A stretch of 64,000 nt of DNA, taken from assembly GCA_947561395.2 (NCBI GenBank), contig OX387190.1, positions 9,666,858-9,730,857 of the forward strand, written 5' to 3'. This DNA is from Buxus sempervirens. Taxonomy: Eukaryota; Streptophyta; Magnoliopsida; Buxales; Buxaceae. Within the stretch, counting starts at the first letter, position 1; every line of letters begins with the position of its first letter. Below the pieces are notes generated by a model. It ran no database searches and was not told the origin of the DNA. It saw nothing but the letters and a program-made list of their open reading frames with translations. This document shows positions 45,593 through 58,300 of this stretch, piece by piece. A program made the translations under genes and the position numbers.

Positions 45593-47681
45593 GGTGTAGC
45601 CTCATGGGCATTTCAATTAAGGAAATCTCATGTGTATTGGATACATCGAAAGTTGGTTAAGGATTTACGGGTTTATTGAGGATTAGAGGAGTTGTAAAGA
45701 TAGGAAAACAACTATATTAGTTATATGTGCCCTTCCATGATATGAAGGTCTGTTTGGGTGGAGAGGAATTGAAGAATTCCTTTTTAAAATACTAAAATAA
45801 TGTAGAATGACTTGCTCTGCCTCATTACATTGGTTTTCATTTTGACAAAATTCAAAGGTGTTACACATTCAAAATCTGTATATGACCGGAAGTACACATG
45901 ATGTGTAATTAAATAGGCCAAGTTAATTGTGTATACCTTTAATATACATGGGATTGTAGTACTAAAGATTTGAGTTTGAGTTTGTGTTTGAAACTTCAGT
46001 GTCAAAAGTGTAGCAAACGTGTACTAAATACTTGGATTTATGCTTAGATTTTTGCAATGCACTCCCGAAAAGACAAGCATGTTCAACTAACCTCACAATT
46101 ATGATGCCAATATTTAATTTTGAAAAGCTAAGCCAATCAAAGAATGTTGAGCACCTCATCCAAGTGCAAAAAATCTCAATAAATTGGTAACAATAATTAA
46201 ATAAGCACCCATCCATAACTGTATATGGACTGAAAAGGATCTAGAACCATTTGTTCACAAGTATGTTTTGAAATAGAATAGAGACGCTTGCTCTTAAATA
46301 TCTCTGGAGGGGTATGTTAATGTAAAAGGGGTTCAAGAGACTAACAAAAGAACCTTGTTTTCCTCTGAGAATCTGAGATGGGTTTCAAGCATTAATGAAT
46401 TTTAGGTCTCATCTGCATTATTTGATAAACTAATAATGAAAAAGTTGCTTAAAAAGAGCCTATGGAAGGCTTTGTAGATTATCTTGCCAAACATTATAAG
46501 AAATGGAGTTGCAAAAATCTTTAAGCAAGAGGAATGAGCTAGCCTATGTGTATGCTTACCAGCTAAACTATTGAAGCTTCCCTTTATTTCGTTCATTTTC
46601 TTTGTTCCTTTTGTTTTCATTTCCTTGTTTCTTGTGGCACATATGGTATTGAATGGAACAAAGAAAAAAGAGAGTTCTCAATACGTGGCTGAAGCAAAGA
46701 TGTTCGACATTTGTTTCTCAATTTTTTTCCCCTTCTTATGGCTTGAAAGCAATTTGGTGAGTCCAAGCTCAGGGATTATGGGTCATTAAATTTGATTATT
46801 TTCTGGGTTGGAAAAACTAAATCAATAGCATTTCTATTCAAATGGCCATGGTTTAGATCATGGAAGCTAATATGATACTAGTAGTGTAAGTTTTGTGCTC
46901 CCCCATGCACTTGAGGAATGCAGTTAATGCATTTGGCTTATGGGTATTTCAAATGATGTCCTTATAATCTCAATGACAAAATTGATCAAATGTGAGAAAA
47001 GCATAAAAAATGCGGGCAGAATCTATGAAACTGGAGATAAGGGTCCAAGAAAAAAGACATAGTATGATTTGCAATTTCGAACAAACTCATGTTAAAGATA
47101 CATCAGTGAAAGAGGATGCCTAAGGTGATAATATAAGGGAACTCAAGAGACAGCCTTTGAAAGCCATCCGCAATTTCCAGCTTCTAGAGACCACATTGAT
47201 TTCCACAAAATGGAAGTGGTAGCATTGTGGAAGGCATTAAGGACCGGACACAACCCAACTTGGTTTATCAAGCTAACAAACTATAGCAAGGAGACAAAAT
47301 CTAATAAATAGCTCCAATGGTTAGAAAACCATAAAAAAATGCTAAGCCGAATTTATGACTATTGAGACAAGAGACAAAGGAAAAATCTTTAGTAAATAAT
47401 GAATAGGTCCTAGGACAAGATAGAAAGCCATTAATAGAAAAGGGAACAAAGATAGAATAAGCAAAAACAAAAATCCAATAACTCCAGCATCAGCTACAAT
47501 AGGCTTCCCAAGATGACACAGTTCTGATTCAAGTTCAAAAATACTTTGTTGATAAGGGACTAAATTCCTGGGATTCAAGAGTTGATCACAGTTCCCAATG
47601 TCGCAAAAGGTACCATGTATCAATTAAAATTATACAAATTCATAAATCTTAGGTTAAATTGTAAAAAAATGAGAGGGAAAC

Positions 47682-47868
47682 AGATTAATTAAAAATAGAA
47701 ATGCTTTGAAGCAAGCAAAAGGGTACTATCACATAAGAAATGATAGATGAAGGAAAACTGTGTTAACTAAAAAAAGATTAATTAAAAATAAAAGTGCTTT
47801 GTAGAAAACAAAAGGGTACTATCACAAAAGAAATGATAGATGAAAGAAAAATGTATTAAAGAAATAAA
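47682..47868. repeat. Tandem duplication, 93-bp unit x 2
   Basis: AGATTAATTAAAAATA at 47682 recurs at 47775, followed in both by GGGTACTATCACA(T/A)AAGAAATG. A third, diverged copy with a longer tail lies near 48500-48700. Confidence 0.85.
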
Positions 47869-49301
47869 TATTAGACCAAATAAAAACGGATAATCTGACA
47901 ACATAAAACTAGCCCAAGATCGATTCAAACAAACAGCACATGCAAAGCTAAAATTCGAATTTCCATATGGGGACTTGTTTTGGATTACCAAGACTATTGT
48001 TTTCTATGTTAACATCATCTATAATCTAATCCACTTCCCAGGGTTCGAGTGGAATGAGATTGAAATACAAAGTTGTAACTACATTCAAGTAGAATGAGAT
48101 TGTTTCATGAGAAATTAAGGTTGGAAGGTGAAAGTATGCATCTACATTCATTAAAATTGTCAAAAGAAAACACCTGGGTCTTATCAACTAAAAGAAACAT
48201 AAAACAACCTGGAATAAAGGGCATTGTAAGAGTTGGATAAACTCCTATGCGGAAAATACAAATCAATGAGCCTAATTGCTTGTTTTTCCAAACAATTCTT
48301 TTCCGTTTTTGGCTGTCCTACTTCTACATCCACTCATTTTAGCACCTATTATGATTACAATTATGCAATTAGCAATATTCAATTACCTTAAGAAATAAAA
48401 CTCATCAACAAAAAAATATAGATGTTTACAAATAATTGATACAAAGCAGTAGCAATTAAAATTTCAAAAATGAATTTCATGATTCATCAATAAGAAGAAG
48501 CGACCCAAAAAGCAAATGGGTACTATCAAGAAAGAAATGTGGGATGAAAGAAAAATATATCAAAGAACTAAATATAAGCGTGATTAGAAATGGATAATTT
48601 GACAATATGAAACTCTCCAAGAATTGGTTCAAACAAACTGCATGAGCCAAGCCGAAATTTGAATTTGTTTATAGAGACTCATTTTGGATAGGTTTCATGA
48701 GTCCAAAAACAAGAAGTAACCAAATATAACAAAAATATGGGAAAAAAATAAAAATAAAAGACACAAGATCATCCAATCTTAGAAAAACAAATTTAGTTTA
48801 AGGTGAAAGTAACATATTTGGACTGGTCTAAGGTGAAAGTAATTGAATGGGGTCCCATGATATAACTATTTGAAATGTAAAAGAATGCCCCAAAACTATC
48901 TACTAATAGATTATGTCAAACAATAAAAGTAAAAGAGAGAGTATCAATATGTTGCTCTCACTAAGCTCATGGACTCTAATTGCTCTCACTATGTTGCCTT
49001 TGCAGCAATTAAAGTTCACAGAGAGTATCACTTTGCATTTCCTTTTGAATGTCATGTGTATTCAGTTGGCTTCCATTGATTTGCATTTTCTACCATTTCA
49101 AGTTTTTCCCATTTTAAGGTTTCATTAAAGTCAGACCATCATTGTTTCTATATTGTAATTTCTTGCATTCTGGGTCTAGCTTGATTGAAGCCTTCTGTGA
49201 GGGATAAGTACAACAAAAAGTCATATATAAGCACCAAAAAAGAGAAACCAGGATTCTTCATCAGCTGCCAAATAAGTAGTGACTTCGAGCTACCAGAACT
49301 C

Positions 49302-49468
49302 TTGTTCATTTACAACTCTGGTTCAACAAAAAATATAAAGTGATCTTAGAGAAAGAACCTTCAAGTAAAAAGATATGTATACTAATGGATTGTACATGCG
49401 TTGTTCATCTAGAACTTTGGTTCAACATAAAACAATAAGTGATCTTAGAGAAAGAAACTTCAAGTAAG
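49302..49468. repeat. Tandem duplication, about 99-bp unit x 2
   Basis: TTGTTCATTTACAACTCTGG and TTGTTCATCTAGAACTTTGG each lead into AGTGATCTTAGAGAAAGAA. Confidence 0.85.
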
Positions 49469-50318
49469 TGTCTTCATTCCTAAAACCCAATTTAATTCAT
49501 AAATTTCAACAAACGCATAATACGCAAGGTGTTTCAAACATACATAATCAACTCTAAAGATCAAACATGCAAATATCAGAAAATTGAAGGCTCAACTCTG
49601 TGAGAAGAATACAAATAGCAAGGCCTTCCCTTTGCATAAGAAGAGAAAATAAAGATTGTCAGGTCTTTCTTTTGCGATTTCCAGAAAATGGATGCTCGAT
49701 AACTAAGCATAGTTCTAAGAAATTCATAGAAACGTAAAAAATGTGAACTTTTATTTTCTTTCCTAAAAATGGAAAGGCATGACAATAGTCCATTTGCAAC
49801 AGAAACATCTTGATACGTACAAAGGAGAGAATAAAATTTGTTTAATGGATGCAAATTAGTTGTATGGTTCAACCATCCATCGTGAATAGGATGCACATTT
49901 GCAATCCACATCAATAGGCAAGCATAATTTGACGGTACCTCCATAAAGGACAAAGTGGAGCCCCATAACATTCTTGATGTTCATCTCACGGTTGCAATAT
50001 ATGAAGCATGGATTGATAAAAAACGAAAAGAGAAGTTTTGCTTCATAACGAAGCAGCTCGTCTAATATGCTGCATGAGCACTTTCTTCACTCTAATAGTT
50101 TGATTGTTCTACTGGAACAAAAGGTCCTTCCAGGTCATTTTCCAAAATCATTGCTCCATAGCTCAAGTACTCTTCAGTCCCATTACCTAAACCACTCAGG
50201 AAAAATATGCAAAAACAAATCAAAGAAAATCATCAAAAATACAACCAAAAAGAAACAGATGATTAAAAATCAAATCTACTAAACATGGTTAAAAATCACA
50301 TCGAATTGAGAGGGCTTT

Positions 50319-53300
50319 TGTAAAATCCCAAATTTAATGAAATTAAAATTTATTATTTTAGTAATTAATTAATGCCAAATTGGAAGAATTATACAGAATC
50401 GAAGATAGAAAAGATTCGATCGGAGTTCTCGGGTGAATCAATTTGGAGAATTTTAGTTATGAAGGTAAGAAAAACTATTTTACTTTAATTGGTAAGCTTA
50501 AGATGGTTTGAGGATGTGGCAAATAAGAGGTTTTGGCCAAACTAGGCTGCTGGTGCAGAGTTTCGGTTGAGTGTCGTTGTGGGGGATTGTGATTTAAGTT
50601 GCCCGAAGGCGGCAACTATAAAAGGGGGAAGAATTTCGTTTGTTGGTTTGGTTTGGCATTCGAGCACTGAACTGAGATCTGAGAGAGGTGAGGTGGTGAT
50701 CTAGGGTTTGAAGAATCAAGCTGGAGAAATTGTTGATCTGAGAGTTCAAATTGGAACTATTGAAAACTGTTCGAGAGAGATTGAAGAACTTCTGCGACAG
50801 TGTTCAGATCTGTTCTGGAGCTGCGAATTCAGTGTTTTAATTCAAATCTAAGGCAAGGATTAGTTTAATAGGTGATGTTTAGTTGCATTTATCAAAGGAA
50901 ATGCAGATCCAAGTAGATCTGATCAAGACCTGGTTTTCTGCAGAGACTTGTTTAGGTTCTGTTTGTGAATTCAATTCGAGAGGCAAATTTCAAAGAATTC
51001 AGGAAGAATTAAGAGGTTCGGAATTGTGAATTAGCTTCTAATCATGTAAGTAGAACAACCTATTACGTTTTAGATGATTTAATCGGAAAGTTGTTTTAGT
51101 CTTGAACTTGAAATCAACAAACCTCTGTTTTATTGGATTTGACGCCTAGACTTGATCTGAGATTATAATTGGTTCAATTAAATTCAAAAGTACATTTGAT
51201 GGTTAATTATATGTTTATTAATTTGTTGAACATGAAATGATAAAGGAAAATTGTTCAGTGCAAGCTAGTATTGATATTCTAATTTCTGGAGTAAATTTTC
51301 AGTTGAAGAAAAGAGGCATGAGCGGCGAATTTTGTATAGGTTGGTGTTGTAGTTTAAGGAAATTCGAAGTATGTTAAATAGGTCCTTGGAAGGGTTAAGA
51401 TTATACTAGGAGTAGTTAGAATGCAAAGCTTCAATCAGCTTTGTTGAGTTTTTACATTGGACGTAACTGAGCTGGAGAAAAGGGCCTTGGCGCCAAGCAT
51501 TGGAGGTTGGCGCCAACCTCATTTGAGGTCGGCGCCAGCTCCATATTAGTTATCTTGGTCTCATTCGAAGCTTATGTTTAGTTATACCTTGGGGCTATTT
51601 TGGGAACTGATTTAGGGATTATCTTAAGGAACATATCTAATGGCATTAAGGGACTTTTGATGAATGAAAGATCAGTGAAATGGGATTCATGAGCAGTCCT
51701 ATTGGGGTGTGCTTAGTGCAGCTAACCTACAGCTGAGTGGCGCCTACCTCCCCAGAGGTTGGAGCCAGCTTATAATTATCTTTAATTTTTGTTGTATTAA
51801 ATTTCAATTATGGTTTTGGCTTAGGGGATTTCCTTTGTGGTTATTAAAAGACCTTGGCTGATTAGGAGACATTAGGAATGGGATTACTTTGAAGTTTCAG
51901 TTAATAAAATCAAAAGTTGGTTTTAGTTTTGGTTTATGTATTCTTGGGCAAGGGATTTGGTGAAAGTTTAACTATAGAAATAGGGTTGAGAAGGAAAGTG
52001 TATCTGAGATAATTAAGGACGTATCTAGGAAGAATTTTCGTGTAATGAGTTGCTGTTTGGTTGAGTGCCAGGGTCTGTTGTGTGGCGCCAATCCCTCACA
52101 AAGGTTGGCGCCCAGCTCATTTGTAGTTATTTTTAAAGTGCTGTTCCACATCTGCTTAGGGGTCTTAATTAGTGATAAATTGGAGTGCTTGAGATGAGTA
52201 GGAAACACTGAAGTTAGGATCATATTTATGGAATCAAATATGGAAAAAAACAAAATTCTGTATTAGCTAAACTAGTGTATTTTATAGAGTGCTGAACTTG
52301 TCCAGCACCCCTGTCTTGGTTTTAAGTATTCTTGTGGGGGTTTATTTAAAGAGTAATGAGAAATTATTAAGGGACTTTGGGGGATTAGGAAATACTGGTA
52401 TTAGGAGCAGTCTTGGTGTCAAGTAAAGAAATCAGAAACTGTTCTAGTTCAGTTTTTGTGAATTATTAGAGTGCTGAAATTTCTCCAGCACATATACATT
52501 TTACATTTTAAAAACTCAATTGGGAAATACTTAAAGGTTTAAGTATTGATGATTACAAGGGATTGGAATGAATAAGGAGATACTGAATTTGATGTATAAA
52601 GAGAGGTTAACTTAATAAGCATGGTATTTTTCAGATTTGGTATAGGTGAGTTAGGAGCATTGGAGTTACGAAGTAAAGACTATAGGATTGTCTCTTTAAG
52701 GTTAAAACACATTTAAGGTTGCTTGGGAATCATATTAAGGAATAATTGCAGAATTGAGTTTAGCTTAAAGGTGGAAAGATGTGGAGTGTAAACAATGGAA
52801 TTTCTTGTGCTAGTAAGAGTATTGAAGGGTCATTTCTAGAATAAGTGACCTGAAAATGATTCTTGTGGGGAAAGCCTACATCTTACAGTTTAAAATGAGT
52901 TGAGCATATTTATATTGATAATAGGAATTAATTCTGAGATTTTACACTCAAAGTTACCGGTTTAACCGAAATTCGATAGTTTTACTAAACTTAAGATTAT
53001 TAAAGGATTTTTATGCAATATTATGAAAAAAGGGTTTTAAACAAAATATTTTGGCTTAAATGGATTATTCGGATTTCCCCCATATACTTGGAGGATAGTT
53101 TTATTGTTTCTAATGAGATGATGGTTATTTTGCCTCCGTGTATCTCGGAGATGCCCCGTGTATCTCGGGATGTTGTTGCCTCTATGTACTCAGAGATGCC
53201 CCGTGTATCTCGGGAGGATATGATTGAGATTGAGATGAGTTGTGCTTACTGGATTTCACTGTTGGTTTGGTTTTAGAGTCTAGTGGGCATGCTTGATATG

Positions 53301-54083
53301 GATCTATGTTAGGAGCTAGATAGTGGAAAGGTTTGTTCTTTGCTAGTCATAATACCTTGTTCACACACGCGTTTCCATCGTGTAGCTCGATGAGGCCTTC
53401 TCTGTATCTGGTTGGCTGCGGCTATCCCTCATTTTATCGTGTATCTCGAACTATGACTGGATTAGCACTTGCCATCCCATTATTGTATCTGGATGGATTC
53501 TCCCGCAATAAGACGATGATCGTGTAGCTCGGCTTCGCACATAAGCCGGGAGGTGGCATAGTGAGCATGGTCTTTACACTAGTTAAAGGCAATCTTATTT
53601 CATGAGTCCTGCGGTGACTCATTGGTTGCTGATTCATGATACAGATTTGTGATTATGCTGGATTATTTCTGTTATTTGGTACTGATCGATGGCTTACTGT
53701 TGGATTTACTCGGATTAGTCAGAACGGATATGTTACCGCTACTGTTGCATGATTTACAACTGTATCATATTTTTTAGAACTGATAAACTGTATTTGACCA
53801 TGCATATGCTACTTGCTAAGATATTCGTATCTCATTCTATTCCATTTTGTTTTGTTTTCAGATCTTGGAGAGGACGATACTCTATGGGTAAATGCTTGGT
53901 TCATGTGAGTTACACTTGGTTATGCTATTTTATGTTTGAGTTTGGGTTATAGTGCACTTTGATTATATAGTTATTGATTTATTCATGTTTTTCCTACACT
54001 TTGATATTGCGATCCTGTGTTATATATTAACCTCTGGAGATGAGTTACGGTTTCACTACGTAACTTGGATCCGGGGCATTACA
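50319..54083 (+). mobile_element. Solo LTR D with GCTTT target duplication
   Basis: It begins TGTAAAATCCCAAATTTAATG[A] and ends GGATCCGGGGCATTACA. GCTTT flanks it at 50314-50318 and 54084-54088. It is 3,765 bp, the longest uninterrupted LTR here. In sense order it has TATAAAAGG at 50617, a leader and a GTAAGT donor at 51046. Next come the GGCGCC palindromic words (51486-52115), a hairpin array (53134-53214) and the TTCG hairpin at 53818-53833. A TTTTGTTTTC-AG acceptor lies at 53861. The last kilobase matches the right arm of the inverted repeat. No internal domain is present. Confidence 0.88.
50617..50625 (+). promoter_or_regulatory. TATA box of LTR D
   Basis: CTATAAAAGGGGG lies 429 bp before the GTAAGT donor; a purine-rich leader follows. 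Confidence 0.6.
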
Positions 54084-54088
54084 GCTTT

Positions 54089-55387
54089 CAAGCTTAACCG
54101 AGGAGTTCTTAATATGTTGCATGGAATCGAAAACCAGGAGCTATGGCTATCGTAAATGTTGGTGATACCTTGTTTCCCATAAAGAAAATCAAGAAAAATA
54201 AACAGAAAGTAGAAAATAGGGAAGACCGATGGTCTTCCATTTGCATCGTCCCTTCCATTTTGGGAAGATCGATGGTCTTTTGTTTAAGATTGCAAACTTA
54301 TTGTCTTCCCGTTAATGGCCGCATCCGACTAAGCTGCCATGTTAGAAAAAGATGTGGATCTAACAGGATTCAAAGTTTGGGATTTGAAGCTCTGTGGTGA
54401 GTTGTGAGTAAAAGGCCTATTGATATATAGATATGATATATTAATTGTAAATAAATACACATACATACATAGGCTTGACTCAGTTGGCAAATGCAATACT
54501 GCACTTAGATGATTGAAAAATTAGATATAATAATTGCTTAGTATATTGACTTGCAAATTACTAAGGACTATTTTATGAAAAGAATGAAGTGGACACAATA
54601 GAGAAAACACTTGTCTTTCTTTGATAAAGTAATGGATGATTTATTAGAGAAGATGTAGGAAGGAGTTGGTCATTTTGGAGGAGTGGAAATGGCTACTCAA
54701 AGTGGATAAGAGAGCAAAGGATAGACATACTCCAGCATAAAATATTATTGTAGGAATTTCAAAGGGTATTTTCGATGAAAATGTAATTACTTTTTTTGGC
54801 ACACTTCCCAAGGGGTGCTTCCCTTTATATATAGTATAGATGTATTTATATGTTGCAGGTTTCAAATTGATTCAATTTAACCAAGACATCAACCCCAAAC
54901 CAAATCAACTTAGTTCAAGATATAGATTTTAGGACTAAAACCAAACCGTATGCTTTGATATCCAACCCCAATCAACCCAAAATCAATTTGGGTCATTAGT
55001 TCTTGGTTTTAACTAACCCAAGTTGCACCCCTATTATTCATGACTGAAAAATCTTATTCATACAAATTGGCAACTTGTTGTTTGTGTGTGTGTGTATAAG
55101 TATCCTAATTTTTCTTTTATTTTCAAATGAAGTGTAAGTTAGAAAATTCTAAAAAAGAGTAAAAGCCAAAAACAAAAAGAAATAGAAGGATAAGAATAAG
55201 ACATTGGAGTAAAACAGTTATTTTCATAATTGTAATTTCATAAAAAAAATTTTGATTCACATTCTAAAGAGCTCATAATGTGAAAGATTAAAAAAAAAAA
55301 CCACACCTAAACGCCCCTAATACAGAGAAATGGTAGAACAAGAACATTCACAATTTTTTTAACACCCTACAAATTTAATAGGGTTAT
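54089..55387. other. Intergenic, no gene recognised
   Basis: AT-rich. Near 54880-55035 a stretch rich in AACCAAA/CCCAA words ends in AAGTTGCACCCCTA, which resembles the end of the hAT-type MITE at 61777-62376. Its other end was not found. (TG)n lies near 55080. Confidence 0.4.
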
Positions 55388-55392
55388 TTTAG

Positions 55393-58300
55393 TGTAACGC
55401 CCTGAACTTGGATCTATGCAAAACGAGCACCAAACCCGTATTCGAAGTGCTCTTGGACCCAAAGCAACTAAATACTAGACACTTAAATTCAAACAATTTC
55501 CAATTAATATCAGAGTGCAGAAGATAAACATCAAATTCACCAGTAAGTGTGGATAAATGCAACATCCAAACCATCTTATAAAAAATAAAGTCATAAGTCT
55601 GGTAAAATGGGTTTCTATCACTCACTCACTCTCTCTCTCTCATAGTCATCCAAATCATAAAGTAACAATAAAAAGAATCATTCGTATCAACCTCTAAATC
55701 AAAGTCTAATTGGGATAAAAGTAATGCTCTGGGTGAAAATCAACAATCTCTCCCGAATGCCAACCCCAATGTCGCTCTCACGTGGATCAGTTGAAAACAA
55801 AACAAAACATGGATGAGATACGAATATCTCAGTAGGTAACACTATGCATGAAGAAACAAATTTTTTATATAAAGAAATTAACATGCTTGCATGCTCAATA
55901 AGATAAACGAGTAAGCACGATACAATCCCAACAATAAATCAAGATAGAACAATTCACCATGTAAGTAATATCTCTAATCTAAGGATATTGCCGGCCATCA
56001 TAATCACAGCAACTATCCCATTAATGAAAAACTCAACATATAGGCCAAATAAACCACTGTATGTGAAATGTCAACAATATATCTCAAATGCATAAACAGT
56101 ACTCGAAACTCAAACCATTCTAGATATTGTAGGACTTATGATGAAAAGCAGGCCTTTGAAAAGATACTCTCTATTTACTACGCCACCATGCGACTTATGA
56201 GCGAAGCTAGTGTCAGCACCTCATTTTTGCACCCCGAAAAATGAAAGAATTGGAAAAGTCAAACCTGAAGGGGTCAAAATTTGACTTTTTGATCGGGTGC
56301 AAATTGACCACCAAACTTTATACCAACAGATAGAGGACTTCAATACGGTTCTAACGCCACTAAGTTTGCTCAAATTGGGGTCCGAATGAAGAAGTTATGG
56401 GCTGGTCAAAACTGGAAATAGTAGAAATCGACTTTCTGCTAAACACAAAATCAGCTGCTCAATTCTATACCAACAAAAAGAGTGTCTCGACACGATTCCA
56501 ACGCAACTGAGTTTGCTAAAATCAGAGTCCCAGATAGAGAGATATGAGCAAAATTTGCTCCGGGGTAGCAGTTTTGCACTTCTGCTAAAAACCTGATTTT
56601 GCTGCCAAACTCTAGCTCAATGGATAGGGAATTTCGAGCTTATTCCAACGCCACTAAGTTTGCTAAGATCAGATATCAGATGAGCAAGTTATAAGCAGTT
56701 AAAGTTTGGATAAAAACTGCACATGTGGCAAAAATTAAACAAAGGACAAAAAAATAAAAAGATCTCTAATAAAATAATAATATACTATAAAAATCTATTA
56801 ATTAAATTAAATGAAAAATAAAAGAAAAAGCCAAAAGCACATGTGTTTAAACAAAAGAAAAATCATGAATAAAATAATATTAAACCATAAAAATCAAGAA
56901 GTTAAAATAAATAAAAAAATAAAATTAAAAATGCAAGATAAGAACACATGGGGAATAGGTGTCCCCATGAGGTGTCCGATAAAGAAAAGAGTAATAATTG
57001 TTTTTCTTGAAAAAAGGGCATGGTATAAAAAATATTGATGATTTGGTCATGGAGTACAAAAATAATTATGTTTTGGTCATGGAGTATAAAAACGCTTCAT
57101 TAGCTCATTTTTAGGAGGGTCGGCAATTACATTTTTCTCTCCAACTTTTTCTTACATACCCATCTCTCCCATCTTTAGCCGCCCTTCGTCCCCACCTTGT
57201 TTCATGCATCCAGCAAACATTTCAATCATCCTTCAACTATAAAAACTTCTTTTATTTCCCATTCTACCCAGATAACCATCCCTTTCAATCATTTTCTCCT
57301 CTTCTTGATCATTTGAAAACAAAGAGGAGGTTATTTGGGAATCAAAGAGGACTTATAAGCTGCTGTTCCAGTTTATTGAAGACCCCCACTTGTTTGAACA
57401 AAGAAGGTAAAACCATGGTGAACAAACTCATTTGTATTTTACTTTATATATGTTAAAATAGAGGCTTTTCGAAGATATATTTTGTTTGTCTTACAATTTA
57501 CTGTTCGATGCTTTTGCTCTCACTATTTGCTAATCTTGCATGGATGGAATCCCCATGAGCAAGGGGAGGTTCCTTATACGTCAAAAAAAGAATAGGAGGA
57601 GAGTTGTGTGCATAAGGTAAAAAGAGAAGGAGTCATCCAATTAATTTCACCTTTGTTTGCTTCACTTTTACTTTACAATGAGAGGGTATGCCCTCTTCGA
57701 ATGTCTACTGTACCCCTTAATCTTCATCCCCTCTCTCCCTTCCATTAGGATAAGTAGTCTAATACTTTGTGTATGTTTATTTGTTTATAGGTTTTGCATC
57801 TAGAATAGGGTATTAAAGCATCTTGTTTTTTCAGTAAATCATTCATTCCCATGCATTATTTATTATGAGTAGCACTTCCTTAGGCATGATCAAATCATTC
57901 TTGGAACATTTTTCATATCATATGCATGATGATAGGAATCACTTTGTATAGCATTTTTTTTTTACCTTCATATGTCATCCACACACACATCATGTATATG
58001 CACACCCACCTTCATCTACTATCTTAAACTTTGCTTTTGGAGGGCAAACCTCATTTTAGCATGCTAAATCATCTAGTTAGGCTTTTCCCTTTACTTTCAT
58101 TCTCTCTATATATTTGACTTGCATATATACTATTTGTTTAGCCAAGGTTTTCCAAGTGAAGCAATCGTTTAGGCTCAAGCTTTGGCCTTTTCGGAACTCC
58201 CTTAGTCCTTCCCTAAAAAGAAAAAGAAAGAGACCTCATTCACACTAAACAGCCTGTCTTTTGGCATTTGAAGAATATTTAAGGACATCAATGGTCATCT

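Larger units (their letters stand above)
45593..50313. other. Intergenic AT-rich region, no host gene assigned
   Basis: No recognisable protein. Two stretches look somewhat exon-like on the minus strand. At about 47585-47500, after a CAG acceptor-like site, the reading is NLVPYQQSIFELESELC. The 131-codon frame at 49971-49576 is the longest here. Neither matches a family I know. GGTCTGTTTGGGTGGAG at 45747 resembles a common plant MITE end, but no partner was found. Confidence 0.35.
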
